A stretch of DNA of 64,000 nt from Purpureocillium takamizusanense (lineage: Eukaryota; Ascomycota; Sordariomycetes; Hypocreales; Ophiocordycipitaceae): NCBI RefSeq assembly GCF_022605165.1, contig NC_063070.1:806001-870000 (forward strand). The letters are read 5' to 3'. The stretch's first letter is position 1. Every line of letters begins with the position of its first letter. The notes below the pieces were generated by a model. The model was not told where the DNA came from. It saw only the letters and a program-made list of their open reading frames with translations, and made no database searches. Positions 43,046-53,553 of the stretch are shown piece by piece. The position numbers and the translations under genes are program-made.

Positions 43046-45448
43046 TTACCCTCCCGCGCCGTCGAAGTTGACGTCGTACAGTCCCCTATCTGCCGCTGCC
43101 GCCTCGCCGCCTCTCCTCCCGCCATGGAGGCCGTCCCCGTGGCCATCAACGTCCACGTCCACATCCACGTCCACATCGACACCGTCATCGCCGCCGCTGA
43201 CCATGTCATCGTCTAGGCCATCGGGCATGTCCGCGTCTTCTTCTCCTCCGCCGCCTCCGACGATGCCTTGTGTGTGGGATGGCTCGCCCGGTGGTGCTGA
43301 CGCTGGTGCTGCTTCGCTGGGGAGGTGCGCAGCATCGTCAACGACGACTCCCACACCGACGTCGACATCTACGCCCACGTCCACGTCCACGTCTACGTCT
43401 ACGTCGTCGTCCTGCTCGATGAGCATATCGAGGTCGCGATCGACAGACGAGGGGTCGGCGTCCGCGTCCGTCTGGCCGGGGACGACGACGATGCCGCCGC
43501 CGGTAACAACGTCCTCCACGCCCACGCCCACGTGCACGTCATCGTCGTCGTCCTCGGTCGCGTTGAGGAGGGCTTGGAAGTCGGCGTGCTGGTGGTAGTG
43601 GTCAAAGGGGCTGTCGTCGGGCGTGGGGTGGGCGTCGGCGTGCGTGTGGGCGGGCGCGGAACCGTCGTCAGTATGAGACTCGCCGCCGCCGCCGACGCTA
43701 TGGTGATGGTGGAGGGGGTTGGTATGATGATGGAGGGGGTCGTGGTGGTGGTGATGGTGGTTGATGATCTGCGGGTCGATGGGCTGGTATACGTCGGGGG
43801 AGGAGGCATGGTGATGGCCCGTCGGCTGGTCCTGCAGCATGGGGTTGTGGTGGTGATGAGGGCTGTGATGATGGTGGTGAGGGTTGTGATGGTGGTGGTG
43901 GTGGTGGTGATGCGCGTGGTGCAGCGCTTGGTCGGAGGTCGCGTGCGAGGGCAGGACGGAGATGTCGCTTGGGTTGGCGTAGGCGCTGCTGGGACCGGCT
44001 GTTGGACTGGGCGGCGAGAAGGCAGACATGAGGCCGTGGTTGTGGCTGTTGTGGTGGTGGCTCTGATTCTGCTGCAGCGCGAGGACCCTCTCGGCCGCGT
44101 CCAGGGGCTGCTGACCTTGGTGGTCGTGGTGGTCGTGGGCCATGTGGTGGTGATGGGCGTCTGTCAAGGTGCTGCCGCCCGGAGCGCCATCCACGAGGGT
44201 CGGAGTCGTGGCCGTGGTTGTGGCATCCGTTACCGTCGCCGCCGTCGTCGTCGCAACCGGCGTCGTGGCCGCGCTGCTGCCGCTCCCCGCCCTCCTGCTC
44301 CCGCTCGCGGACAGGCCGCCTCCGTTGTTGTTGGTGTTGTTGCCGCCACCGCCGCCGGGGCCAACAGCAGAAGACTTGCCCAGCTCCTTGCACTCGCTGC
44401 AGGCGCGGATCACGTCGCTGACCGTCTCCTTGATCCTGCTCCAGTGGTAGCGCTCGGCAATGGTCGCCGTCGTCTTGTTGATGCCGCCGTGGTGCAGCGC
44501 GTGCACGCCGCGCGCAATCTCGTACTGCCGCACCGGGTCCGAGATGACCTCCTTGTCCTTGAGCATCAGCTTGTCCCCGGCCAGCAGCTTGTAGTGCGTG
44601 GCCGCGCTGCGCAGGCGGCTCTTCTCGGCGCGGTCCGCCCCGTTGGGGTACTTGCCCGTCTTGAGGTAGTAGCGGATCTTGTCGAAGCGCTCTTCGCTGA
44701 TGAGCTCGTCGCCATTGCCGTTGCCGCCGCCGCCGCCGCTCCCGTTGCCGAGGCCGCCCTGGGGTAGGTCGCGGCCGTAGATGATGGCGTCGATGAGCCG
44801 GTCGGGGTGGCTGCGTAGGCTGCCGCACGCCTTGACCCGGCCGATGCGCTTGAAACCCAGCGCGTCCCAGATGCGGCACGACGCGACGTTGGTCTCGTAC
44901 ACGAGGTTGAAGACGCTGTAGGTGTAGCCCAGCCGCGGCGCCCAGTCTATGTACGCCTCGCCCATGAGGCGGCCCACGCCGCGGTTACGCGACCCGTCGG
45001 TGACGATGAAGCTGCCGTTGCAGACGTGGCTGCTGCGGCCCGGATAGTTGGGCTTGATGAAGAAGCTGCCCAGGCACTCAGCCGCCCAGTCGCGGCCCTC
45101 CACCACCTCTTCAGCAGAGTCGATGCTCCCCAGCAGCATGACGGCCCCGAACGTCTGGAACCAGTAGTCGGCGAAGGCGTCGGCCGCGAGGGGCTCCGTC
45201 ATGGGGTAGGTGTCGCCGCCGTCGATCTCGCGGTTGAGCTGGTCGCTCAGGTACGCCAGCAGCGAGGGCGGGACACGGTGCCGCGATGCAAAGGGCACAA
45301 TGGTCGCGACCGTCTGGCGATCCCGCAGCGTGACCTGCCGCGGGACAATGTCTGGTGGCAGCCCCGGGTCCCCGGGGTCCGGGAATGGCGCCTGGCCCGA
45401 GACCCGGTAGAGGGTGGGGCCGCTCGGGTCCTCCATAACGGCGGGCAT
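43046..45448 (-). CDS. Spt10-like protein: GNAT domain plus integrase-type H2C2 zinc finger, His-rich tail
   Basis: Uninterrupted 800-residue frame. Residues 30-225 form a GNAT-like domain, with the acetyl-CoA loop RNRGVGRLMGEAYIDWAPRLGY near 154 and YETNVASCRIWDALGFKRIG near 184. Residues 250-355 are a DNA-binding region: EERFDKIRYYLKTGKYP, then ALHHGGINKTTATIAERYHW with His near 316-320 and CSEC with Cys 350 and 353. This is the H2C2 zinc finger shared by retroviral and Ty integrases and by yeast Spt10, where it binds histone-gene upstream activating sequences. The domain order GNAT then H2C2 is that of Spt10, so a nuclear regulator of histone genes is likely; not proven. From residue 360 on it is low complexity: Asn/Gly and Thr/Ala runs, multiple His tracts, and two Asp-Val alternating stretches, encoded by GTG/ATG/GAC simple repeats. 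Related His-rich regions bind metal; here it may be repeat expansion only. Confidence 0.85.
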   Translation of the reverse strand: MPAVMEDPSGPTLYRVSGQAPFPDPGDPGLPPDIVPRQVTLRDRQTVATIVPFASRHRVPPSLLAYLSDQLNREIDGGDTYPMTEPLAADAFADYWFQTFGAVMLLGSIDSAEEVVEGRDWAAECLGSFFIKPNYPGRSSHVCNGSFIVTDGSRNRGVGRLMGEAYIDWAPRLGYTYSVFNLVYETNVASCRIWDALGFKRIGRVKACGSLRSHPDRLIDAIIYGRDLPQGGLGNGSGGGGGNGNGDELISEERFDKIRYYLKTGKYPNGADRAEKSRLRSAATHYKLLAGDKLMLKDKEVISDPVRQYEIARGVHALHHGGINKTTATIAERYHWSRIKETVSDVIRACSECKELGKSSAVGPGGGGGNNTNNNGGGLSASGSRRAGSGSSAATTPVATTTAATVTDATTTATTPTLVDGAPGGSTLTDAHHHHMAHDHHDHQGQQPLDAAERVLALQQNQSHHHNSHNHGLMSAFSPPSPTAGPSSAYANPSDISVLPSHATSDQALHHAHHHHHHHHHNPHHHHHSPHHHHNPMLQDQPTGHHHASSPDVYQPIDPQIINHHHHHHDPLHHHTNPLHHHHSVGGGGESHTDDGSAPAHTHADAHPTPDDSPFDHYHQHADFQALLNATEDDDDDVHVGVGVEDVVTGGGIVVVPGQTDADADPSSVDRDLDMLIEQDDDVDVDVDVDVGVDVDVGVGVVVDDAAHLPSEAAPASAPPGEPSHTQGIVGGGGGEEDADMPDGLDDDMVSGGDDGVDVDVDVDVDVDGHGDGLHGGRRGGEAAAADRGLYDVNFDGAGG

Positions 45449-46386
45449 CTCGGCCGACGACTCCGGGCCGTAACGCCCGCGCTCAGGTCAAGTTGCCCTG
45501 CGCGACACCAGGCGTCAGATCAGGCGAGCGACGGTCCCGTCGAGCTTTCTGTTATTCATATCTGTCAGCCCCTGACCCTGCACATGCCCCGGCAACCGCT
45601 CCCACGCGTGACCAGCATCATGAGCCGTCATCACCATGCAGGAATTGAGGCTGGGCAAAGCCCAAATCCTCCCGTCTCTGGTATGCAAAGCATAAAAACA
45701 CACACTGCAGCGCAATGCCGCGAGGAGACGGGCCGAGTAAGAACAAAGTCCACGTACCCTGACCGAGCCCTTGATGGTCCAGTGTCCCACAGCGGCCACG
45801 GGCCACGGTTGCGGCCGCCCGAGAGGGGCCAGGCCTGCTGCACCTGCCGGCGGCACGAGCCCGGGCTCGCCGACTAAAAAGCCGAAGCCAGACAACGACG
45901 GGCATCCACTTGCGCTGGCTCGCTATATGCGTGCTAAAAGAACGGGCGGGCGGCGGGGGTGGTGCGTGTGCTCCGGGGGGCCTGCTGTGCTGAAATGTTC
46001 GGTCGTGAGGTGTTGTGCGTGGTGAGGGGAAATTCGCAGCAGGGCGAAGTTTCCAGCCCGGCCTGTCGGGCCGCCCTGTTGATCTGGCGCGACCGGCCAG
46101 CCAACGCCTGCCGCCCGCCCCCAACCCAACCCAACCCCGTCTGGGGCTGGTCGGCGAGGGCATTTATCCGTTCCGATCAGCCGGTGCGCCAAACCACGTC
46201 CTCCATCCAATTCATGTTATTTATTGATTCAGGCAACAGGCTCTTTTCAATGGTTCGTCTACCACCACATGTCCTCTATCAATGGAACCTTGTTCAATGC
46301 CGTAATTTATCCTGTAAAATGGTACAGTTGTTCGCTCTAGACTATATCTGCTATTTGTACATCCGTGGTTCCCCCAATCTCCACCA
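45449..46386. other. Intergenic region, no supported gene
   Basis: 938 bp between two minus-strand genes: promoter and leader of the Spt10-like gene and 3' UTR of uS2m. GC-rich. Short frames overlap on both strands without a recognisable domain. Confidence 0.5.
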
Positions 46387-47990
46387 CTATTCCTCGTCCC
46401 CCTTTACTGCCGTCTCGATGTCGGCCGTCTTCAACCGAACGCCTTCCAGTTCACGTTCAATCTGGTCCAGGCCCATGTCGAGTTCGGTATCAGCTGGCGC
46501 CGCGTCCTCCACCGCATCGATCTCGCCCATCATCTGCGCGATTTCGTCCTCCAGTTCATGTTCAATCGGGTCCAGGCCCAAGTCGGTTTCGGGTTCAGCT
46601 GGCGTCGCGTCCACCGCCTTGCCCATCATCTGCACCATGTCGTCCTCGCTTACTTCCAGCTCGACCGCTCCATACTGCGATCGCAGTATGTTTTGCTCTT
46701 CCTCCGTGAACCCCTGGATACCGGACTGTAGCCGACCCATGACCTCCTTTTGCTTCTGCACCGCCGCCCTCGCCTCCCTCATCATGTGACGCGACAGCTC
46801 AGGTGGCGTGTGCCACGAGACACTGCCTTGGGCAGCATCGGCCTGCCTCCTCTTCTGGCCCTTTTCTCCAGCCCTGCCGAGGACTCCAGCAACGACGGCC
46901 ATGCTTCGTAGACTATGAAAGCTGTCAGCGCCAAGTGGTTCTTCCAACGAGGTATTCTTCTGGCTCACCTGTCATCGTTGGCAGGAATGGTATACGTAAC
47001 CCACGACGGGTCAGCGTTGGTGTCGATGACGCCAATCGTGGGAATGTTCTTGAGACCACACTCGTACAGCAACGTGTAGTTCTCGAGTGGGTTCAGGCAC
47101 ACCACCAAGTCCGGCAGCAGCGGTCTCGCCGTGGCCATGTACATGTCGAACCCGTCGAGCTCGCCGTCCAGGTGGTCCACGACCTTGGTGCTGTGCGATG
47201 CGAGAATGACGTCGCGGTTCGTGATGGCGCCGGGCGTCCACTTAGTAAACAGGTGGCACGCGCCGGCCATCGCAGCCGCCTTGGTCACGATCTCCATCTG
47301 ACCCTTTCGCGTGCCGACAAAGAGGATAACGCCGCCTCGGTACGCGACCTCCTCGACCACGCGAGCCGCCCGCCGCAGATGCGCCGCTGTCGTCTCCAGC
47401 GAGATGATGTGGATGCCCTGGCGCACACCATAGATGTACCGCGAGTTGGCCGGGTTCCACAGCGACGTGTTGTGCCCCATGTGCGTCTGCGACGCCATGA
47501 GCAGCTCCAGGGTCACATCCTCGGGCGCCGGCGGGTTGCTCATGAGCTGCGTCGGGGCGTATCGCCGCTCGATTTGCGAGCCCAGACTGCGCGTATTTTT
47601 CTGGATGCGTTGAAACTCGGCAAATTGCTGCGCCGGCGTCATGAGCTCGGAGCCGATCTGATGAGGCGTCGTCCACGCCGCCTCCCGGTGCTCGCGGGAC
47701 GAGTCGGCGCCCAGACTCATAATGACCTCCTGCACAGCCCTTTGCTTCTTCTTCTTCGATGATCTCAACGGCTTAGGCTGGTCTGCGGTGGACTGCGGCA
47801 TCGACCAGGCCAGGGCGGCGGGAGTGGCGCTGTTGTCGGTCTTGACATCGGTAGAGAGCTGTCGGAGAGCGCATCGCGTGACAGTCGGTGTCAGGGCACG
47901 GCGGCCTAAGGAAGAATAAGCAACCGACCGAATACATTGCGCGAAAGTAAAGAACCTACCATGCCGCACAGCGACACTTCCGATTATCAT
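46387..47990 (-). CDS. MRP4: Mitochondrial small-subunit ribosomal protein uS2m
   Basis: Mitochondrial homologue of bacterial ribosomal protein S2 (yeast Mrp4). Exons: 47990-47960, 47905-46969, 46912-46387, giving 497 residues. Intron 1 is 54 nt, intron 2 is 56 nt. The first exon codes only MIIGSVAVRH; joined to GRRALTPTVTRCALRQLSTDV it makes an Arg/Ser-rich mitochondrial presequence. The S2 domain starts near 145: LLMASQTHMGHNTSLWNPANSRYIYGVRQGIHIISLETT. It carries GGVILFVGTRKGQ, FTKWTPGAITN and [51 protein letters not shown]; the last junction spans intron 2. The remaining 150 residues are an acidic, helical extension (EEEQNILRSQYGAVELEVSEDD) seen in fungal members. A TTG codon at 48047 lies in frame upstream, but ATG at 47990 gives a normal presequence. 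Confidence 0.94.
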
Positions 47991-48366
47991 TGCGGCGTTC
48001 AATGCCAGCTTGCGGCAGCCCGTTGTCGCTGGTCGGCCGGTCTCCAAATTTTAGATCAGGTCGGACGGAGCACCAGGTCACCCGGCGGCCTGGTGCTTGA
48101 CCACCACGGACCAGGCGTTTTTCCGACCCGCAGTCCACCACCGCCCGCGCGTCCTACTGCACAATAAATATGGACTTTGCACTATCGACGTCTCGAATCG
48201 GGCATCCCATTGCATTGCACTTCTTGCACGTCAAGACGGCCGAAGTAGAAATAAATTGGCATGAATGACAAACGAGAATCTATCAAGACAGCATACTATA
48301 TTTACAATCGCCTACAGCAGACTTCGTAATGTCATTACACGAGCTACAGCGGGTCCAGCGGCCTGC
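47991..48366. other. Intergenic region between uS2m and the CBS-PB1 gene
   Basis: 376 bp on the minus-strand side: promoter and leader of uS2m and 3' UTR of the CBS-PB1 gene. Nothing else seen. Confidence 0.5.
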
Positions 48367-50507
48367 TTATCGGCTGGTTGCTCTTGCAATGGTGAAGACG
48401 CCAACAATGACCACGGCCAGGGTAACAATGGCGCCAGGGAGCAGCAAGTCGTTGGGAACGCCAGCAATGAGCTGTTCTTGCGCATGAGAGGTCCGTGACC
48501 TCCGCGTGCGACGGCCAGTAGACAGCTCCTCTTCCTCCTCATCCTCGTCTTCCTCGTCCTCGTCGTCGCGAGCTCTCCGGCGCTCGCGCAGGCCAGGGAC
48601 CGTAGAGGTAGGCGGAGTGGGGAGCGCCACGGGCTCGGGCACAGGCGCGGGAGCAACGGGCGGCTTCTCAGGATCGTGCACGAACAAGTCGACCTTTTCG
48701 CGATGGCGCTGACGAGCGAGCACAATGGCCTCGAGCAGATCATTGTCGGTCGTGATGGAGACAGTATCACCCTCGTCATCCATGTAGCTGAGGGCAAACC
48801 CGGCGCCGCCCATCTTGCCATCCTCGACAACAGGGACCCCACCGATCCCGTCCACCTCGTTGCCAAGCTTGGCGGCAACGGCCACGACGAACGCCTCCAT
48901 GCCCTGCGCCGCCGTGACTTGCAGGCGATGAACACGGCCGGACGGCGCCTTGAACTTGAACGGGAACGGGGTCTCCGCTGGGCTGATGACCTCGGGCGTC
49001 TCCGGCGCAATCGATCGTGGGGGAGACTCTACACCGGCGTGGGAGGCAGAGTCACCAGGGGCAACGCTGTCGCCGAGGCGGTCGCGCGTGACGTCGGGTG
49101 ACATGACGCGCGAGCCGAGGTTCGTATGGTGATGGCTCTGGCTGCCGTCGCCAGACATCATAGACTCGGTCTCCTGGTCAATCGAAAGCCAAAACTTGTT
49201 CCAAGCAGGACCCTCTCCGTCGCCACTGGACATGGTGTTGATCTGCTCCAGAGTCGCATACGTCAGCTTGAGCACGTCGACCATGCCCACGATTTCACCG
49301 CCGTCGTTCATAACCGGGAGGTTGAGATAGTGCCCATCTGCAGCACCAGTCAGCCAGAGGTAAACAACTACATTTAGTAGAAGGGCTTCTTACCGTGCAT
49401 CTTGCGCAAGGCTGCCTGGATGGTCATGTCCATCGGCGCAAAGTCGGGATGCGGCGTCATGACACGCACAACACTGCAATTGGCAGGATCCAGACCAGGG
49501 GCGATAACCCGCAGCACAACATCCTTGCTTGTGAAGATGCCCGTGATGGCGCCCTGATCCTGGACGAGGACGGCTGTGGTGTGGTTCTCCTTCATCAAAG
49601 CCGCCGCCTCCTTGACCGACGTGCGAACGCTGACGGTCGTGGGAGGGACGCCGTTCAGGACAGACTCGAGGGTAGGCCCAGACATCTTGCTGCGGAGAGC
49701 CTCGACGTACTGGATGATCTGCTGGGGCTGAGTGGAGCCCAGCTCCGAGTGAACGCCCTCGAGCGCATCGTAAAGCTTCCTCGACGACGAGTACGCGCGC
49801 TCGAGCTTCTCCATGGCGTCGTAGAAGCACTTGGTAATGTCGAGAACGCCGGAAATGTCCTGGTTCTCGTCCATGACGGGGAGGTGGCGGAAGCCCTTGC
49901 GGACCATGAGGTCCAAAGCGTCAGTGGCACTGGTGTCGGTTCGGGCGCACAGCGGATTCTTGGTCATGATCTCGGCAATGGTCACGTTGGCAGCTTTCTG
50001 GCCGGCGCCGACGACACGGAAGGCGAGGTCCTTGGCCGTGAAGATGCCAGCAATTCTCTCATCGTCGTCGGTGACGAGGACACAGTCCTCTCGCTTCGCG
50101 GCCATGAGCTGGGCGGCCTCGGAGACGGTCGTCGCGGGCTTGATCTGCAGGGCTGGACTCGGCTTAAGGGCCAGGACAGTGCCAGGGGGCGCCTTGCGGG
50201 TATGGCGGGCGCGGTTCGTAAGGTGCTTCTTCTTGGAGAGGTCGTTCTCCATCTTTCTGCGAATGGCCTAGATGGACGCCTGCGGTCAGTCTTCTTTCTC
50301 GGACTCGGAGAGGCATGGGATGGCATCTCGTACCTCATCGCGCTTGGACTGCTTCTGCCGACTCGCGCTGACCGAGGAGCTCGTCTCACTCGGCTGGCTG
50401 TCCAAAACGGGGCGAGGGATGTTCGAGCCGCCAGCAGGGCTGTTGGCAAATGGAATCGCCCCCCGGTTCTGGTTACGGTTGGGCGTCCCCCTCATTGTGC
50501 CAGACAT
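48367..50507 (-). CDS. CBS-domain and PB1-domain protein with C-terminal membrane anchor
   Basis: Three exons: 50507-50334, 50267-49394, 49337-48367; introns 66 and 56 nt; 672 residues. After a disordered start (MSGTMRGTPNRNQNRGAIPF) come four CBS motifs in two pairs: LQIKPATTVSEAAQLMAAKREDCVLVTDDDERIAGIFTAKDLAFRVV, IMTKNPLCARTDTSATDALDLM and onward, TVSVRTSVKEAAALMKENHTTAVLVQDQGAITGIFTSKDVVLRVI, and the fourth, which spans intron 2 at KMHDGHYLNLPVMND. CBS pairs sense adenine nucleotides. A PB1 domain follows (PFPFKFKAPSGRVHRLQV to VDLFVHDP, with the acidic MDDEGDTVSITTDNDLLEAI). An acidic linker with a DEEDEDEEEEE run precedes a hydrophobic tail helix, LLLPGAIVTLAVVIVGVFTIA, so the protein is probably tail-anchored, for example to ER or mitochondrial outer membrane. 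The architecture matches fission-yeast Mug70, meiotically up-regulated, otherwise of unknown function. Confidence 0.92.
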
Positions 50508-53200
50508 GACGGGCGGTGTTTTCAACGACGGGCGGCCGTTGAGGGAAGCTTGCGGGTGTCAAAGTCAATCGGTGCGACGCGCAGGAAACGAGTCGCGTCT
50601 GAGTTTCGGCGCACGGGACGTGCAGCAGGATGGAGCAAGCGGGTGCAAGCAGCCAGTGCCACCGGGCAGGAGGGGAGAGGTGCTTCCGAGGAGGCAACCC
50701 AAGAGACTCTCGCAGAATTCGGGGTTGGAGGTGAATGGAAAGATTTGGCTTCGCTTCCGCAAATTATCGTGTCCACGAGGCCCCGGCTGTTGACCAGGGT
50801 CGGATTCTGGTCCGAGGGGCAGCCGTGCGGGAGGTTGCGGATGACGGTGCCTGGGTTCCAGGTTGGCTCCTCAAGTGCTGTAGTAGGTGGCGTTCCAGCG
50901 AGGCTTCGGCGCTGACCAGCAGAGCCACAGCGGAGGCCAGACCACCTAGGCTGCGCGTTATAGCCCCTGGCTGCTGAGCTGCCCTGCCCACTGAAGGCGG
51001 TGTCGGGTGGACCCGACCTCAGCGCTGTCTGGTGGGAACCACCTGGGCAGCTGAGGTGCTCGGGGCATCTTTGGCGGGTCGGCGGGCGGCGCCTGGGCGG
51101 CCCAGGGGACGACGGGAGCCCAGGCAGCAGCGGCGGTCACCTGGAGGCTGGCGGCCGCGGGGACGGAGCCCGACTCTGCTTGTCCGCTTTAGGGTGCATT
51201 TCGTCACGACTCACAGCCAACGAACGGCCTGTTGTTCCGACGCGCGACCACGTTGTCGAGGTGACTGGTGCCTGTGGCTCCCCATCAATCAGCATCTCGC
51301 GCGCCCGCTTCTTTTGCCGCGACTTCATTCCACGCCGCCGACTGTTGGCCACGGGCCGTTGACACTACTATTTACGAAGTACGTACGCATGAAGTACGTA
51401 TCGGCAGCGACAACCTTGTGTGTCGTCGTGTGAGCGAGGTCCGTCGGTCGGTGTGCCGAACTTGTCAGCAAGCATGGCGTGTTCTCACTCCTCAGACAAC
51501 CCACCCCGGAATGCATCACGAGACGGTCCTTGCGGAGCTGCAACGTCCCATTCGCCGCTCCCGAGTATATGCCGCGCTAGGCAAGATCCACGCTCCTCGA
51601 TCGAGATGTTCGTGCAGACGCGCTGCTACGTACCCTGTCCCCCGTGAACGAACCGTCTTTCTTCATCGCATCGTTGACGAGATTGCCCACACGGACCGGC
51701 GGGCGGCTGTTCCAGTTCCCCGTTTCGTTGCCGGTCGGCTACCCTGCACTTGGAGTTTCTCCTCGATCAGACATGGCAATGCATGTTTTCGATCTCTCAA
51801 GCTGCAGCAAAGGTTCCTTTCATCTCCAGCGCGGCGCCGCCGATGCAGCCGCACCCTGATAATTGGGCCTTCAAGCCACTTCTGCTCATGCATCCGATAC
51901 GAGGAGAGGGAGGCGGGCAGTTGTTTAAGTTGTTTACTTTGTGTGGATCATCTGTACCTGGGGCCCCTTGGATCGGGTCTTATACTTTACACGAGCTTCG
52001 GCGCTTTACCGACTCGAGGGCATCAACAACAAGGCATTGTTCCAAGGATAGACAGGCATCGCGACTAAAGGGAGGAGCCGGTCTTACACTCATCAGTTCG
52101 TGCAGTGAAGTCGTGGGCCTTTTTTCGAGGGATGCCGGACCAGCGGCTCTAGCGTCGACCCTGCGTCAAACAGCCGGGGCTATGAATGAAGCCGGGCATT
52201 TTCAGATGCTTCATGGTAGGCGGCATCCGCATGATTCGCTTGCTCGAAAGGTCACCAGCGATAACTGGCAGAAGCTCAATAGGTATCTCACAAGGTAGGC
52301 TCAGAGCAACAACAAACCCCAAGCCACCGGGACCAGGCGTCGCCAGGAGCCGCAGCCCAAGACGCCGCGCACACGCATCACGAGATTTCGAGTCTCCCGC
52401 CATGGCGACCGGTGAATGGCCGGCCAAGCGCCCCTCGCGATCCGCAAATGAGCCTGAGCAAGGTTTCGCGCCGTGTCTCAGCGTGCTCAGCCGCGGGCAC
52501 CGTGGTGACGTGATGAGAGAGGGCTGTTGGCCCAGCCTGGGCCTCCCTGGTCGGCGCATCGGAGGTTGCCCTGGCAACGGCGACAACAACCACCAATTCC
52601 ATGACCACCTTGAGATGCCCTGTCACATCCCGACCGCCCATGCGTGCGTCTCGCATCCACTCATCCTAAATCCTCCGTCCAGTCTCTTTATCGCATCGCA
52701 GAGAGAACGAACTGATTTTTTTCCATCTGCGCCTCTACGCTCCCGTCTTCGACGGAGGGGATCACACACACATACACACATAAACTACCGTACAAACAAA
52801 GGCGGCGAGAACCCCTTTACACATCACCGCTTACACCCACCTCTTCATCTCATCATATATACATCAGTATAACTAGTGGTCGTCAAAGTCGCCCCCGACT
52901 GAGCACGACCGCAACAACACCCTAGCCCGGCGCTCTGTGCTTGCGCTGCGTGAGGTGAGTCCAGTCTTCCTGCCACTGCCGCTTCTGCTTCTGCTGCTGT
53001 GCTCGGCCGGCCGGAACCCAATCGACGGAAAGCCGCGCGCGTGTGCAGCCAGGACCATGCGGCGGCAAGACGCTTGAGCTCGCGAGAACTGACGACGTTG
53101 CACGACAGTTTCGGACCAAGAACGGTTCCCTTTTGACAACGACAACCGACGACAACTTAGGCCCTCCCACCCTTTCCGGACTCCCCTCGCGACAGAAGAA
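50508..53200. other. Intergenic region between divergent genes, no supported gene
   Basis: About 2.7 kb between CBS-PB1 (minus) and the C2H2 factor (plus), so it holds both promoters. A TACGAAGTACGTACGCATGAAGTACGTA-type element lies at 51373. A 266-codon frame at 51268-52068 is Arg/Ser/Cys-biased and lacks any domain. The last several hundred bases form a long leader of the C2H2 gene. Confidence 0.5.
51373..51400. repeat. Compound TACGAAGTAC / GAAGTACGTA element
   Basis: Two overlapping copies of the GAAGTAC core around a GTAC palindrome in the divergent promoter region. Related to the GTACGAAGTAC copies elsewhere in the window. Confidence 0.5.
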
Positions 53201-53499
53201 ATGCTGTCCCACCCGACAAATAGGCTTCACGCCCGGCAGAGGCAACACCGCCGCCAGAACTCGACCCCCTCTGCCTTTGAGGGCGTGAAGATGCCAGCCC
53301 TGCCCAGCCCCAGCAGCCAACGGCCGGCCGCCGGCCATCACCACCATCGCCGCGGCCTCAGCCTGGACACCCGACGACAACACCACCAGCAGGACTACAA
53401 GGTAAGCACTAACAACACAGGACTAGCACAGACCTCGCAGCATCATGTTTTGCGAGAAGCGCAGCAGCAACGCACACAAGCACGCCCGGGCACACAACT

Positions 53500-53553
<54 letters not shown>

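Noticed and set aside
43325..44767. 480-codon plus-strand frame over the Spt10-like gene
   Set aside because: Val/Gly/Arg-rich translation of the reverse of His/Asp repeat codons; no motif.
47991..48047. Upstream extension of uS2m from a TTG at 48047
   Set aside because: Non-ATG start; ATG at 47990 already gives a normal mitochondrial presequence.
51268..52068. 266-codon frame in the divergent intergenic region
   Set aside because: No domain, uneven composition rich in Arg, Cys and Ser, no conserved start context or splice support.
53402..53464. In-frame intron near the start of the C2H2 factor
   Set aside because: A donor is present, but the enclosed sequence reads as plausible coding and acceptor choices are poor; left unspliced.
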